Assembly: GCF_004362145.1 (NCBI RefSeq)
Contig: NZ_SNXC01000011.1
Location: 50,438-114,437, forward strand
Length of the DNA: 64,000 nt
DNA from: Marinomonas balearica
Lineage (GTDB): Bacteria > Pseudomonadota > Gammaproteobacteria > Pseudomonadales > Marinomonadaceae
Direction: 5' to 3'
Under the pieces are notes generated by a model. The model was not told where the DNA came from, ran no database searches, and was given only the letters and a program-made list of their open reading frames with translations. Of the stretch, positions 34,855 through 44,300 are shown piece after piece. The position numbers and the translations under genes were made by a program. Positions within the stretch are counted from its first letter, which is position 1. Every line of letters begins with the position of its first letter.

Positions 34855-35289
34855 ATGAAAGTATTGGTTCAACGCGCAATCGATGCCAGTGTAGTGGTAG
34901 AAGGAGAGGTGATTGGTGCTATCGATCATGGGCAACTTGTGTTGGTGGGAATCGAAAAAGGCGATACAGAAGAAGATACAAAACGTCTTGCAGATAAACT
35001 GCTTAAATACCGTATGTTTAGCGATGAAGATGGAAAGATGAATCTTAACGTTCAACAAGTGGGTGGCGGTGTATTGCTGGTATCTCAGTTCACATTGGCC
35101 GCTGAAACGAAAAAAGGACTGCGGCCTGGATTCTCAACTGCTGCTATACCTGAAGAAGGAAAGCGTTTGTTTGATGATTTTGTTTCCAATGTTAAGGCTC
35201 AGTATGATCAAGTGGAAACAGGTCAATTCGGCGCAGACATGAAAATTCGTTTTACCAACGACGGCCCAGTTACGTTTATGTTGGATTAA
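34855..35289 (+). CDS. dtd: D-aminoacyl-tRNA deacylase
   Basis: This is a 144-residue DTD enzyme that removes D-amino acids (and glycine) wrongly attached to tRNA. The two active-site motifs are present: SQFTLAAETKKGLRPGF and the C-terminal NDGPVT. The start MKVLVQRA is the family's standard N-terminus and follows AAGGAT. It lies 208 bases after typA and converges with the cyclodeaminase-family gene. Confidence 0.95.
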   Translation: MKVLVQRAIDASVVVEGEVIGAIDHGQLVLVGIEKGDTEEDTKRLADKLLKYRMFSDEDGKMNLNVQQVGGGVLLVSQFTLAAETKKGLRPGFSTAAIPEEGKRLFDDFVSNVKAQYDQVETGQFGADMKIRFTNDGPVTFMLD

Positions 35290-35308
35290 GACTGATTAGG
35301 AGCGGTGA

Positions 35309-36265
35309 TTAGTCTGAATTGTGATTGAGTATCTTATATACCAAGTGAGCACTTACTACGTCAGACAGTGCTGTTCCTACCGATTTAAATAACGTTATCT
35401 GGCTGCTGTTTGTTCTTGCTGAAACTTTGTTTGCGCACAGTTCTGATAGCTCTCCAAGAATATGTGATTTTTCGATCACGCCTTCTTTTAACGGGATTAA
35501 TATCTCTCCCGCTTCGTTTAAAACATTGAGAGAACTGTCGACCACCACTCTAGACATATGAATCGTCGCAGAGTCGCACTCTCGTGCATTTGGATGGTGG
35601 TTTCCGACTAAATCAATGTGCGTGCCAGCGGCAAGAAGAGCACTTTTAAACAATGGCGTATTTGCACTTGTTGCGCAGCAAATAATGTCGATTCCCGTGA
35701 TGACATCTTCAGGTTTTGAGCAAGAGATAACGTTTATGTCCGGGCGTTTTTGTTTGATCTTTTCACAAGTCGACGCCATTTTCTCTTGTTGACGCCCGTG
35801 TATATAAATTTGTTTGATTGGGCGAATAGCTGCGTGAGCGAGTGCCATGTAAGGTGCCATAGCGCCCGTACCATACAAAAGTAGAGATTCAGAATCTTCG
35901 CGTGACATCAAGGAGGAGGCCAAAGCCGACACCGCAGCGGTTCGCCAATTAGTAAGGCTAGTACCGTCAACGAGTGCCATCGGTGCACCGGTTTTTCGGT
36001 CAAATAAAAGCACTTGAGCTGAGGTCGTGACTCTCCCTTTAGATGGGTTGCCTGGGTAGTTTGTAAAGCTTTTAACGCCTAAAACATCGTCTGTCCATGC
36101 GGGTAAAACCGCAAACGTATTATGATGTTCGATCTCGTCAGAGGGAATGGGATACATCTGTCGTTGAGGCATACCGAAGTCTTTGGAAAATGCACTGCTT
36201 AACGCAGGAACCAGCGTTGTAAAATCCAGTGTTGATTCGACTTGCTCTGCACAGATGTGTTGCAT
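35309..36265 (-). CDS. Ornithine cyclodeaminase/mu-crystallin family protein
   Basis: This is a 318-residue NAD(P)-binding protein with the family pattern: an N-terminal substrate domain and a Rossmann segment LLYGTGAMAPYMALAHA near residue 130, then IIYIHGRQ-like strand and DIICCATSA. Family members include ornithine cyclodeaminase, ketimine reductases and alanine dehydrogenases, so the exact reaction is open. It is convergent with dtd and separated from tatC by an inverted repeat. The start ATG is preceded by AAGGGAT on its strand. Confidence 0.85.
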   Translation of the reverse strand: MQHICAEQVESTLDFTTLVPALSSAFSKDFGMPQRQMYPIPSDEIEHHNTFAVLPAWTDDVLGVKSFTNYPGNPSKGRVTTSAQVLLFDRKTGAPMALVDGTSLTNWRTAAVSALASSLMSREDSESLLLYGTGAMAPYMALAHAAIRPIKQIYIHGRQQEKMASTCEKIKQKRPDINVISCSKPEDVITGIDIICCATSANTPLFKSALLAAGTHIDLVGNHHPNARECDSATIHMSRVVVDSSLNVLNEAGEILIPLKEGVIEKSHILGELSELCANKVSARTNSSQITLFKSVGTALSDVVSAHLVYKILNHNSD

Positions 36266-36350
36266 GTGTTATCCCTTCTTCGTAGTCATAGCGATTCGAT
36301 ACACTTCATACGGTAACGTAAAGCAGTGAACTCTTAAAGAGGGGAGAAGC

Positions 36351-36390
36351 AAACATACCACGATTCGTTAAACAGAAACGTGGTATGTTT
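36351..36390 (-). terminator. Inverted repeat downstream of tatC
   Basis: AAACATACCACG pairs perfectly with CGTGGTATGTTT over 12 bases around a 16-base loop. It lies just after the tatC stop in the direction of that operon and ends in three T residues only, so it is either a terminator or a transcript-end stabiliser. Confidence 0.6.
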
Positions 36391-36409
36391 GATGTCACAA
36401 TACGCTCAT

Positions 36410-37198
36410 TTAAGGCTGAGGTTTTGCAACTTCGTTTTTATTTTCTTCGGTCTCGCTTTCAGTCTCTTCTTCTTGCTTTACTGTGCGGCCTGCCAGTAAA
36501 CCAACTTCAAACAAAAGCCACATAGGGATGGCTAATAACGTCTGAGAGAAGATGTCAGGAGGTGTGATCAACATGCCAACAACAAAGCACCCTAAAAACA
36601 CATATGGACGTTTTTTCGACAAGGTGGCGACGGTTGTTACACCGGCTTTAATCAGCAAGTAAGTTGCAACTGGAATTTCGAACGTCACACCAAACGCAAA
36701 GAAGAGCTTGAGAACAAAATTTAAGTAATTGTTGATGTCTGTCATTACGGTCACTTCACCCGGACCTACCGTGGTAAAGAAGCCAAAGATCAAGGGCAAT
36801 ACAATGTAATATGCGAAACAGATACCCGCATAAAAGAGCAATACACTTGAAATTAACAGTGGGATAGCGATGGTCTTTTCGTTCTTATACAAAGCCGGCG
36901 CAATAAAAGCCCAAGCTTGAAACAATGTATAAGGGATAGTTAGTAAGACCGCCACCGCAAATGTGAGTTTTAAGGGAGCTAAGAAAGGCGAAGCCACCTC
37001 AGTCGCAATCAATGAGCTGCCTTCAGGTAGGAGTAACCGTAATGGTTCCGATACCATCAAATACAGCTCATTAGCGAAGGCGTATAAGCCAACAAATGCT
37101 AACAAGATAACAAGGACGGCTTTGAGTAGCCGATTTCTAAGCTCAATAAGATGAGCAACTAAAGGAGCTTGGCTCGTTTCAGTACTGTCTTGAGTCAT
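36410..37198 (-). CDS. tatC: Sec-independent translocase TatC
   Basis: This is a 262-residue polytopic inner-membrane protein with six helices. The family N-terminus PLVAHLIELRNRLLKAV (twin-Arg signal recognition site) and the ITPPDIFSQTLLAIP segment are present. It is the core receptor of the twin-arginine export pathway for folded proteins. The C-terminus has a polar acidic tail longer than the minimum. It is last of tatA-tatB-tatC, with 57 bases after tatB. Confidence 0.96.
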   Translation of the reverse strand: MTQDSTETSQAPLVAHLIELRNRLLKAVLVILLAFVGLYAFANELYLMVSEPLRLLLPEGSSLIATEVASPFLAPLKLTFAVAVLLTIPYTLFQAWAFIAPALYKNEKTIAIPLLISSVLLFYAGICFAYYIVLPLIFGFFTTVGPGEVTVMTDINNYLNFVLKLFFAFGVTFEIPVATYLLIKAGVTTVATLSKKRPYVFLGCFVVGMLITPPDIFSQTLLAIPMWLLFEVGLLAGRTVKQEEETESETEENKNEVAKPQP

Positions 37199-37255
37199 TG
37201 TCTAATGATCCAGCAATTTAAAACAATCATTAACAGAAACGCGGCGTACTAGCCA

Positions 37256-37648
37256 TTAACTGGCATTTGAGGCTCTTGTCGTCTCTTGGTCTTCTTCTTT
37301 TTGCAAAGTTGTTGGCGAATCAATTTCGACTTCAGGTGCTGATGCTTCCTTCTCTGCTAAATCAGGTTCCCTAGATTCTGCTAATTGAGTTTCAGGCAAG
37401 GGTGTAATTGTGTTTTGAATCTCTTGAGATTCTCTAAGAATTCTGTCATTTGTTTCCTTGATCTTTTGCTGCATCTCTTCTTGATCGAGTTGAGCATTGA
37501 TCTCTCGTTGAACGGACTGTACGCTCCGACGAATCTTACGAATCCAAAGCCCCGCCGTTTTTGCCGCAACAGGCAGTCGCTCGGGCCCTAAAATAAGTAA
37601 CCCGACAACGAATACAACTAACAGTTCGGAAAGGCCGATATCAAACAC
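37256..37648 (-). CDS. tatB: Tat translocase subunit TatB
   Basis: This is a 130-residue protein with one N-terminal membrane helix beginning MFDIGLSELLVVFVVGLLIL and the GPERLPV hinge that marks TatB. An amphipathic helix and a long acidic tail follow. TatB with TatC binds twin-arginine signal peptides. The gene starts two bases after the tatA stop. Confidence 0.95.
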   Translation of the reverse strand: MFDIGLSELLVVFVVGLLILGPERLPVAAKTAGLWIRKIRRSVQSVQREINAQLDQEEMQQKIKETNDRILRESQEIQNTITPLPETQLAESREPDLAEKEASAPEVEIDSPTTLQKEEDQETTRASNAS

Positions 37649-37650
37649 GC

Positions 37651-37869
37651 TTAGACACTCTTGTTATCTTTGCTAGATTCACCTTCGATTACTTTGTTTT
37701 GTGCAACTTCTGCATCTTCTTTCTCTCCTTCTTTGTTTACTGCTTCTTTAAATCCTTTTACTGCACCACCTAAATCTGATCCTAGGTTTTTGAATTTCTT
37801 CGTACCGAAGATCAAAATTAGAATGGCCAATACGATCAATAATTGCCAAATGCTGATACCGCCTAACAT
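37651..37869 (-). CDS. tatA: Tat translocase subunit TatA
   Basis: This is a 72-residue protein with one membrane helix ([19 protein letters not shown]), an FGTKK hinge and an amphipathic helix starting [15 protein letters not shown], all typical of TatA. It oligomerises to let folded proteins pass. I chose the ATG at 37869 because GGAGTATTACT precedes it. The longer frame upstream is not typical of TatA. It lies 10 bases after hisE. Confidence 0.95.
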   Translation of the reverse strand: MLGGISIWQLLIVLAILILIFGTKKFKNLGSDLGGAVKGFKEAVNKEGEKEDAEVAQNKVIEGESSKDNKSV

Positions 37870-37879
37870 AGTAATACTC

Positions 37880-38212
37880 CTACTTTGTTCGATTAGCCTT
37901 TTCGTCAAGGCCGGATAAATTGAAACGTCTAGCTAACTCTTCTAACACATCTTGAGGCGTTAAATCTAGATGTGAAAGCATTACAAGGCTATGAAACCAA
38001 AGGTCAGCTGTCTCGTAGATCACATCTTTGGTGTTACCGGATGCTTGCGCATCTTTAGCAGCCAAAATGGTTTCTACACTTTCTTCACCCACTTTTTCTA
38101 AGATTTTATTCAATCCCTTTGCATGGAGGCTGGCAACATAAGAAGAATCGGATGCAGCGGTCTTGCGTTGTTCCAAAGTTGTAGCGAGTTCGGCTAGAAC
38201 ATCTACTTTCAT
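37880..38212 (-). CDS. hisE: Phosphoribosyl-ATP pyrophosphohydrolase
   Basis: This is a 110-residue HisE that performs the second step of histidine synthesis (PR-ATP to PR-AMP plus PPi). The MazG-like all-helical fold is visible in [15 protein letters not shown] and [14 protein letters not shown], which carry the metal-binding Glu and Asp residues. HisI is not fused to it and not adjacent. It sits between ubiB and tatA, 16 bases after ubiB. Confidence 0.92.
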   Translation of the reverse strand: MKVDVLAELATTLEQRKTAASDSSYVASLHAKGLNKILEKVGEESVETILAAKDAQASGNTKDVIYETADLWFHSLVMLSHLDLTPQDVLEELARRFNLSGLDEKANRTK

Positions 38213-38228
38213 TATAGTCTCTCAATTA

Positions 38229-39872
38229 TTACGGTTTTAATACGAGCAGGTATAGACCTACGAAAAAGAGCCCTAAGCTCAATAAATCTGCCGTTGCCAG
38301 ATGATTTAATGCAACAGGATCGGTTGTGATCCATGCAGCAGCTAGACTTACTAAGCCTAGCATCTTAAATGGCATATTGCGGCGACCTTTTTTGATCTCT
38401 TTGCTCAATGCATTAATGGCTTTAGTTTGATCTGCCATACGCTCTTCTTGATGTGACAGATGCGTGAGCGCTGAAAAAACAAGATTGGGAATTTGAGGCA
38501 GTTGGCCGGCCCATTCTGGTGCTTGTTTTTTAACTTCGTCTAATACGCGTCGAGGGCCTACTTGTTCGCTCATCCAGCGTTCGAGGAAAGGTTTGGCGGT
38601 AACCCATAGGTCTAGGTCTGGGTAGAGTTGTCTTCCTAACCCTTCAATGTTGAGTAAGGTCTTTTCAAGTAACACTAGCTGGGGCTGCACTTCCATATTG
38701 AAACGACGTGCAGTTTGGAAAAGCCCTAAAAGCACCTGTCCAAAGGAAATGTCTTTAAGCGGTTTCGCAAACATGGGTTCGCAAACGCTTCGAATTGCAG
38801 ATTCGAAGGCATGAACGGGTGTGCCTTTGGGAACCCACCCACTTTGAACATGCAGCTCCGCAACCATGCGATAGTCGCGTTTAAAGAAAGCCAGTAAATT
38901 TCGCGCGAGGTAGCTTTTGTCTTCGTCGTCTAAGCTTCCCATAATGGCGCAATCTATCGCGATGTATTTTGGTAATTCTGGGTTTGATACATCGACAAAT
39001 ATATTGCCGGGGTGCATGTCGGCATGGAAAAAGCTGTGAGAAAACACTTGGGTGAAGAATATTTCAACACCACGTTCTGCAAGCACTTTCATATTCACAT
39101 TCGCGGCATTTAGCGCATCGATATCGGCTACCGGAATGCCCGATATTCGTTCGATGACCATTACATCTCGGCCGCAGTAGTCCCAGTATACTTGCGGCAC
39201 GTAAAGCAATGGTGAGTCGGTAAAGTTACGCTGTAAAAGTCCTGTATTGGCAGCTTCTTTGGCTAGATCGAGTTCGTCCAGAATGGTGTATTCATAATCG
39301 GTAACAACCTCTACTGGTCGAAGGCGTCGTCCGTCAGAGCTGACTTTCGCTATGAAGTGCGCCAATATGTAAAGTAGGCCAATATCTTGACGAATGGTCT
39401 TTTCGATATTAGGGCGAATGACTTTTACAACGACGCTTTCGCCCGTTTTTAGTGTGGCGGTATGAACTTGTGCGATGGACGCAGATGCGAGAGGCTCAAC
39501 AGAAAATGCTTCGAAGACATCTTCGATATTGTTCCCCAGAGATTTCTCGATAATCTTTTGCGCTGTTTTACCAGAAAACGGTGGCACTCTATCTTGAAGT
39601 TTAGCCAGTTCGTTAGCGATGTCATCCGGTAAAAGGTCTCGTCGTGTAGACAGGATCTGGCCGAATTTAACGAATATTGGCCCCAAGGATTCAAGTGCCA
39701 GCCTTAAACGTTCGGCTCGATTTTTTTCAGCAGACTCTCGACCGATTGAGCATACTAATCCAACTGTATAGCGTGCATACCAAGGCAGTAAATTAAACGG
39801 AATGAAGGTATCTAGACGAAAGCGCACCACGGTGTAAGCGATGCGCAACAAACGAGCTGCACTTTTCCACAT
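38229..39872 (-). CDS. ubiB: Ubiquinone biosynthesis regulatory kinase-like protein UbiB
   Basis: This is a 547-residue ABC1/ADCK/UbiB-family protein. The family's N-terminal KxGQ motif ([14 protein letters not shown]), an atypical Ala-rich loop ([10 protein letters not shown]) and catalytic HADMHPGN and AIDCAIMG are visible. Two hydrophobic helices close the C-terminus (about residues 498-545). It supports early ubiquinone synthesis by an ATPase activity that is not yet clear. It starts two bases after the ubiE stop; the ubiJ gene that often lies between them is missing here. Confidence 0.95.
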   Translation of the reverse strand: MWKSAARLLRIAYTVVRFRLDTFIPFNLLPWYARYTVGLVCSIGRESAEKNRAERLRLALESLGPIFVKFGQILSTRRDLLPDDIANELAKLQDRVPPFSGKTAQKIIEKSLGNNIEDVFEAFSVEPLASASIAQVHTATLKTGESVVVKVIRPNIEKTIRQDIGLLYILAHFIAKVSSDGRRLRPVEVVTDYEYTILDELDLAKEAANTGLLQRNFTDSPLLYVPQVYWDYCGRDVMVIERISGIPVADIDALNAANVNMKVLAERGVEIFFTQVFSHSFFHADMHPGNIFVDVSNPELPKYIAIDCAIMGSLDDEDKSYLARNLLAFFKRDYRMVAELHVQSGWVPKGTPVHAFESAIRSVCEPMFAKPLKDISFGQVLLGLFQTARRFNMEVQPQLVLLEKTLLNIEGLGRQLYPDLDLWVTAKPFLERWMSEQVGPRRVLDEVKKQAPEWAGQLPQIPNLVFSALTHLSHQEERMADQTKAINALSKEIKKGRRNMPFKMLGLVSLAAAWITTDPVALNHLATADLLSLGLFFVGLYLLVLKP

Positions 39873-39874
39873 AG

Positions 39875-40630
39875 TTAGAACTTAAATCCTTTATGAAGAG
39901 CCACAATGCCCCCCGTCATATTTTGGTAGCTTGTGCGTTCAAAGCCGACTTCGTCCATCATGTCTTTCAGTGTATCTTGATCTGGGTGCATGCGTATAGA
40001 TTCTGCAAGGTAACGATAACTTTCAGAATCGTTTGCAATGAGCTTACCCATAGCTGGCAACAGTCGGAATGAGTAATGGTCGTATAGTTTTGACAAATGC
40101 TCGGATTCAGGCTTTGAAAACTCCAGTACTAATAATCGCCCACCGGGTTTTAGGACGCGATGCATGGAGGCGAGTGCTTTGGACTTGTCTGTGACATTGC
40201 GAAGACCAAATGCAATGGTAATGCAATCGAAGGTGTTGTCTGGAAAAGGTAGTTCTTCCGCATTAGCTTGAACGCATTTTACGTTACCAACAACGCCTTG
40301 GTTGGCTAACTTATCACGACCCACCTTTAACATTGAGTCATTGATGTCCGCTAGAATAACTTGCCCTTCGTTGCCTACTAAACGAGCAAACTTAAGTGTT
40401 AAGTCTCCTGTGCCGCCAGCAATGTCTAATACGGTTTGGCCTGCTCTGACACCTGATTGACTAATAGTATGACGCTTCCAAAGGCGATGTATGCCGCCAG
40501 ACATAAGATCGTTCATGATGTCGTATTTTGCAGCGACTGAATGGAATACTTGCGCTACTGCGTCGACTTTCTTATCAGTTGGAATTTCTTGAAAGCCAAA
40601 ATGCGTTGTTTTATTTTGATCGTCTTGCAT
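39875..40630 (-). CDS. ubiE: Ubiquinone/menaquinone methyltransferase UbiE
   Basis: This is a 251-residue SAM-dependent C-methyltransferase for ubiquinone (and menaquinone where present). SAM-binding motif [16 protein letters not shown] and the family segments [18 protein letters not shown] and [14 protein letters not shown] are present. The start at 40630 (MQDDQ) is preferred over the upstream ATG. It heads the ubiE-ubiB-hisE-tatABC run on the minus strand. Confidence 0.95.
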   Translation of the reverse strand: MQDDQNKTTHFGFQEIPTDKKVDAVAQVFHSVAAKYDIMNDLMSGGIHRLWKRHTISQSGVRAGQTVLDIAGGTGDLTLKFARLVGNEGQVILADINDSMLKVGRDKLANQGVVGNVKCVQANAEELPFPDNTFDCITIAFGLRNVTDKSKALASMHRVLKPGGRLLVLEFSKPESEHLSKLYDHYSFRLLPAMGKLIANDSESYRYLAESIRMHPDQDTLKDMMDEVGFERTSYQNMTGGIVALHKGFKF

Positions 40631-40856
40631 GATCCGTCGTTCCCACAAATGTGCCGATAAATGAGCACGGAGTAAATGATATACGTTCTATTGTAACTGG
40701 CGCGAAGATAATGTAACAGAGTTGAAGGTAGGGAAAAAAGATCTTGTTTGCTATTAGATTGATTTAGACGGAGTTTAGAGAAACTCCGTGCTTGAAAGTG
40801 AAAGCGCTCTCAGGAATTCTAAGGCAGAGTTGTTATGTGTAGAAGAGGGTGTTTTA

Positions 40857-42386
40857 TTATTTTCCGCCAACGACTTTGTTTCGTCCCGACTCTTTGGCTT
40901 CATATAGAAATTTATCGGCGCGAGCAAACAAGGATTCATGATCGTCATTCTGGTTTAGATAATCCATGCCTATGGAGATCGTGACTGACACAGGCTGTCC
41001 TTCTACATTGAACGGTGTTTTTTCAACGGATGCTCTAACAGCTTCGACTTTAGCGCGGCACTCTTCAATACTTGATGCTGGGATCAGCAATACAAATTCC
41101 TCTCCGCCGTAACGGAAAAGTAAGTCTTCTTTGCCAACAGCACTTAGAATTTGTTTTGGGACTAGACGCAATACTTTATCGCCTGCAAGATGCCCCCACG
41201 TATCATTGATCTTCTTAAAATGATCGATATCGCAAACCGCAAGACAAAGCTGCTTTTTAGTTGTCTTCGACTGGGTGATCAGAGGCAAAATCGTTTCTAC
41301 ATAGGCGGCACGATTGGGTAGATTGGTAAGAGAATCTGTCATCGCTTCTGCAATCTTCTGTTGCATACGACTGCGCATGTTCATCGCGTCTTTTTCCATT
41401 CGATTTACTTTGCTCTTTAAGTTAGTAATCGATTGCGTTGATTGTTCTTCCTGTTTTTTTATTTGTTCTCTATAGCGACCCATTGTGCCGTTAAGCTCAG
41501 TCATATGTTGACCGATAAGCTCTTTTAGAGCACCCAAATCGTTTGCTTCCGAAATGGCAAAATTGGTGTCTTCAACATGTTTTTGCAATGAGGTATCGAA
41601 ATCTTCGCGTTGGGCTGAAAGGTTTTTTTGACTTTTATAGCTGGTAACAATTGAAGCATTAATGCTAGCAAGCTGTTTATTCAAATGTGTTAGGTAGGTC
41701 GCAAGGTCTTCTTGAGGTTTACCCACTGCAACTAGAACCAGACTGATCACTTCATCCAACAAAATGGGGAGGTGGTTAAGGTCTTTGCCGTCTTTCAGTT
41801 CATTAATGATGTCTTCCGCTTGGGTTTCATACTCTGAGGGTAACTGAAGATCACGAACAAGCCCGGTGAGCTTATGACAAATGTGGGCCGTAACTTCCTC
41901 GACCTGTGGAGATTGCTTATCGTCTTTATTTTCTTTTTCTTTATTGAAAAGGCGAGCGATCAGTGAAGACTGGCGTTCTTCTTTTTTGGATGTGAAAGTC
42001 GACTTAGCAAGATTAGCGAACTGTTGTAGCAGGATCGGCCAAGCAGCGCTGGATTGCCATTTACTGCGTAAGGATGTTTCAAATGCCTTCTTTTCGTTTA
42101 ATGGGACCTGATAATGTTCAAGGTTTTCCAATGTATCAAGAAGTTGATGAAGACCGTCTCTAAACGATTGAGCTTTGCTTAGACGGTCTTGATCAAGTTT
42201 AAGTAGGAACGGTTCAATAGAACGCATTGCTAGCTCTACAACTCTAATATCATCCGTTTTGGATATATCCGCACGAGCTTGTTGCAATACTGAGTCCAGT
42301 TCAGGATCCGACCCTTCCGCCAGCATGCTGGTTCGAGAGACCGTTTTACGTAGGGCTTCTACTAATTTATCCTGAGCTGTCGACAT
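40857..42386 (-). CDS. Cytoplasmic diguanylate cyclase with helical N-terminal sensor region
   Basis: This is a 509-residue protein. Residues 1-330 are predicted helical with a coiled-coil near 250-330 (QIKKQEEQSTQSITNLKSK), and residues about 340-509 form a GGDEF domain with active site RYGGEEF near residue 425, so c-di-GMP synthesis is likely. The inhibitory RxxD motif before the active site is absent (GKED at that place). No membrane helix is visible, so it acts in the cytoplasm. The input signal is unknown. It lies between dsbA and ubiE. Confidence 0.88.
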   Translation of the reverse strand: MSTAQDKLVEALRKTVSRTSMLAEGSDPELDSVLQQARADISKTDDIRVVELAMRSIEPFLLKLDQDRLSKAQSFRDGLHQLLDTLENLEHYQVPLNEKKAFETSLRSKWQSSAAWPILLQQFANLAKSTFTSKKEERQSSLIARLFNKEKENKDDKQSPQVEEVTAHICHKLTGLVRDLQLPSEYETQAEDIINELKDGKDLNHLPILLDEVISLVLVAVGKPQEDLATYLTHLNKQLASINASIVTSYKSQKNLSAQREDFDTSLQKHVEDTNFAISEANDLGALKELIGQHMTELNGTMGRYREQIKKQEEQSTQSITNLKSKVNRMEKDAMNMRSRMQQKIAEAMTDSLTNLPNRAAYVETILPLITQSKTTKKQLCLAVCDIDHFKKINDTWGHLAGDKVLRLVPKQILSAVGKEDLLFRYGGEEFVLLIPASSIEECRAKVEAVRASVEKTPFNVEGQPVSVTISIGMDYLNQNDDHESLFARADKFLYEAKESGRNKVVGGK

Positions 42387-42409
42387 ATTTCGTTCCTACC
42401 TTAAAAGGC

Positions 42410-43027
42410 TTACTTTCGTTCTTTCTCGATCAGGTAATCAACAACGTTGTAAATATTGTTGTTGCCACCGGCTGTTTCAGCAGTGACCAAGTATTTGCCG
42501 TTTACGACAAGGCCTGGAACACCACGAGCACCATAGCCACGAACTTTAGCTTTGCCTTGGTTTAGGCGGCTGTTCACAGCAAAAGAGTTATATTGTTTTT
42601 TAAATTCATCTTCGCTTACACCGTAATCTGCAAAGAATTCCGCTAGGTCATCTTCATTATTCAAACGGCGGTGGTCTTGATGAATGGCATTAAACAAATC
42701 GGAGTGTAGTTCGTGCTCAATACCTAGAATGTCCGCAACATAAAATGCCTTGGCATGTGCTACCCAATTACGTCCAAAAACTGCAGGAATAAACTTGAAA
42801 TCAACGTCATTTGGAACGTTTTTTGTCCAAGTCTGAGTGAAGGGTTCTAGACGGTAACAGTGCGGGCAACCGTACCAGAATATCTCGACAACTTCTATCT
42901 TGTCCGGGTTTTGAGTCCGTACTGGGTTTTTGATTTCAGTGTATCCGTTACCGTTGGAATAGTCCTGAGCAAATGCTGCTAAAGGTAACAAGAATGAAAA
43001 CAACAAGGCTGAGATCAGCTTTTTCAT
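42410..43027 (-). CDS. dsbA: Periplasmic thiol:disulfide interchange protein DsbA
   Basis: This is a 205-residue exported oxidoreductase. The signal peptide is KKLISALLFSFLLPLAAFA. The active site FWYGCPHCYRLEP holds the CPHC of DsbA, and the cis-Pro loop is GVPGLVVNGKY. It introduces disulfide bonds into exported proteins and is recycled by DsbB. I chose the ATG at 43027 because TATGGAGATAAAA precedes it. It is followed by the cyclase gene after 23 bases. Confidence 0.94.
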   Translation of the reverse strand: MKKLISALLFSFLLPLAAFAQDYSNGNGYTEIKNPVRTQNPDKIEVVEIFWYGCPHCYRLEPFTQTWTKNVPNDVDFKFIPAVFGRNWVAHAKAFYVADILGIEHELHSDLFNAIHQDHRRLNNEDDLAEFFADYGVSEDEFKKQYNSFAVNSRLNQGKAKVRGYGARGVPGLVVNGKYLVTAETAGGNNNIYNVVDYLIEKERK

Positions 43028-43549
43028 TTTTATCTCCATAATAAAGAGGTTTAAAAGGGCTTAAGAGACTTCGACGTTTCTTAATCGCATCGGTATCTAT
43101 GAGTCCTGTTCCCCAAAAAAGTTCGATCTAGAGATGTTTCTTCCTCAAATATTAGGGCAAATTACCTTAAGATCGTTAACAAATAAGTAACTGTATGTGG
43201 GGTGTTTTGTAACAGCTAGTAAAAATATCGCTAATTGGCCGTTACAGCTTCGGCTTATTATCTGTTATTTCTGGTGAAATTGCTTGCTTGTTTTTTGTCT
43301 TCGATGGCCAAGTTTGATTTCAATCACTCTGTATTTATTGTTCTTTTTTGCCTTTTTTGAACAACAGGTTTGTTTATTTAGATGCCCGTTTTGATGCGGG
43401 CAAAGAGATTTGTCGTAAGGAAAGATTATTTCACACCAAGGCTAGTGGATTTGTTATAATCGATTTCTTGAAGCATTCGCGATATTACGTATATTGCTCT
43501 AGTGCGATAAAACAATCATTTAAGACTTAATTCTGCTGAAATATAACCT
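43028..43549. other. Intergenic region between dsbA and engB
   Basis: These 522 bases hold divergent promoters. TTGTTATAATCGATT near 43452 contains a good -10-like TATAAT oriented to engB. A 60-codon plus-strand frame at 43348-43530 has no recognisable features. In enterics the Spot 42 RNA lies next to engB; I looked for it and see no match here. Confidence 0.5.
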
Positions 43550-44185
43550 ATGACCCCTTTTGATTCTATTTTCCATTCCGCTCATTTCATAAAAAGTGCT
43601 GAGAAGCTCTCTCAGTGCCCCGTTGATCAAGGGTTGGAAGTGGCTTTTGCGGGTCGTTCTAATGCTGGTAAATCAACGGCACTGAATACATTAACCAACC
43701 AGCGCAAGCTTGCTAGGACGTCTAAGACGCCAGGACGAACGCAGTTGATTAACTGTTTCGGGGTGAACGTCGAAGACCGTCGTCTGATTGATTTACCGGG
43801 TTATGGGTTTGCTAAAGTGCCTGTTGCTATGAAAATCAACTGGCAAAAGCATATGCAAGATTACTTAATGAATAGACGTTCACTTGTTGGTGTCGTGCTT
43901 GTTATGGACGTCCGCCACCCTCTTAAAGAGTTTGACGTCATGATGCTCGATTGGGCGAAATCGAACAAAGTGCAAGTTCACGTCCTGTTGACTAAATCGG
44001 ATAAGTTGAAGCGTGGCCCAGCTAAAGCAGCGTCGTTACAAGTTAAGAAATACATGAAAGAAAACGAAGTGATTGGTAGCGTTCAAAACTTTTCCGCGCT
44101 TAAAAATGACGGAGTGGATGCACTGAGGCTGAAATTAGCAGAGTGGTTGATGTTAGAGCCAACGGGACAACAAAAAGACGCTTAG
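43550..44185 (+). CDS. engB: Ribosome biogenesis GTPase EngB/YihA
   Basis: This is a 211-residue GTPase of the TrmE-Era-EngA-YihA class. Motifs: [11 protein letters not shown] (G1), [11 protein letters not shown] (G3) and TKSDKL (G4). It is essential for 50S subunit assembly in many bacteria. The start matches the family N-terminus. It stands alone, ends in a strong terminator and is convergent with hslO. Confidence 0.95.
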   Translation: MTPFDSIFHSAHFIKSAEKLSQCPVDQGLEVAFAGRSNAGKSTALNTLTNQRKLARTSKTPGRTQLINCFGVNVEDRRLIDLPGYGFAKVPVAMKINWQKHMQDYLMNRRSLVGVVLVMDVRHPLKEFDVMMLDWAKSNKVQVHVLLTKSDKLKRGPAKAASLQVKKYMKENEVIGSVQNFSALKNDGVDALRLKLAEWLMLEPTGQQKDA

Positions 44186-44220
44186 CGTCTAAATTTCATA
44201 CATCTCCTTTGTCAGAATGT

Positions 44221-44253
44221 AAAAAGCCGAAACAGTGATGTTTCGGCTTTTTA
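44221..44253 (+). terminator. Terminator after engB
   Basis: AAAAAGCCGAAACA pairs with TGTTTCGGCTTTTT around GTGA. It may serve both convergent genes. Confidence 0.85.
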
Positions 44254-44300
44254 GTTTAGGCAGTGTCTTAGTTTTTGTAACGTCTATCATCACTTGATGA

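Noticed and set aside
43348..43530. Small gene or Spot 42-like RNA upstream of engB
   Set aside because: The position recalls enteric spf, but no conserved Spot 42 sequence or terminator is present and the 60-codon frame is featureless.
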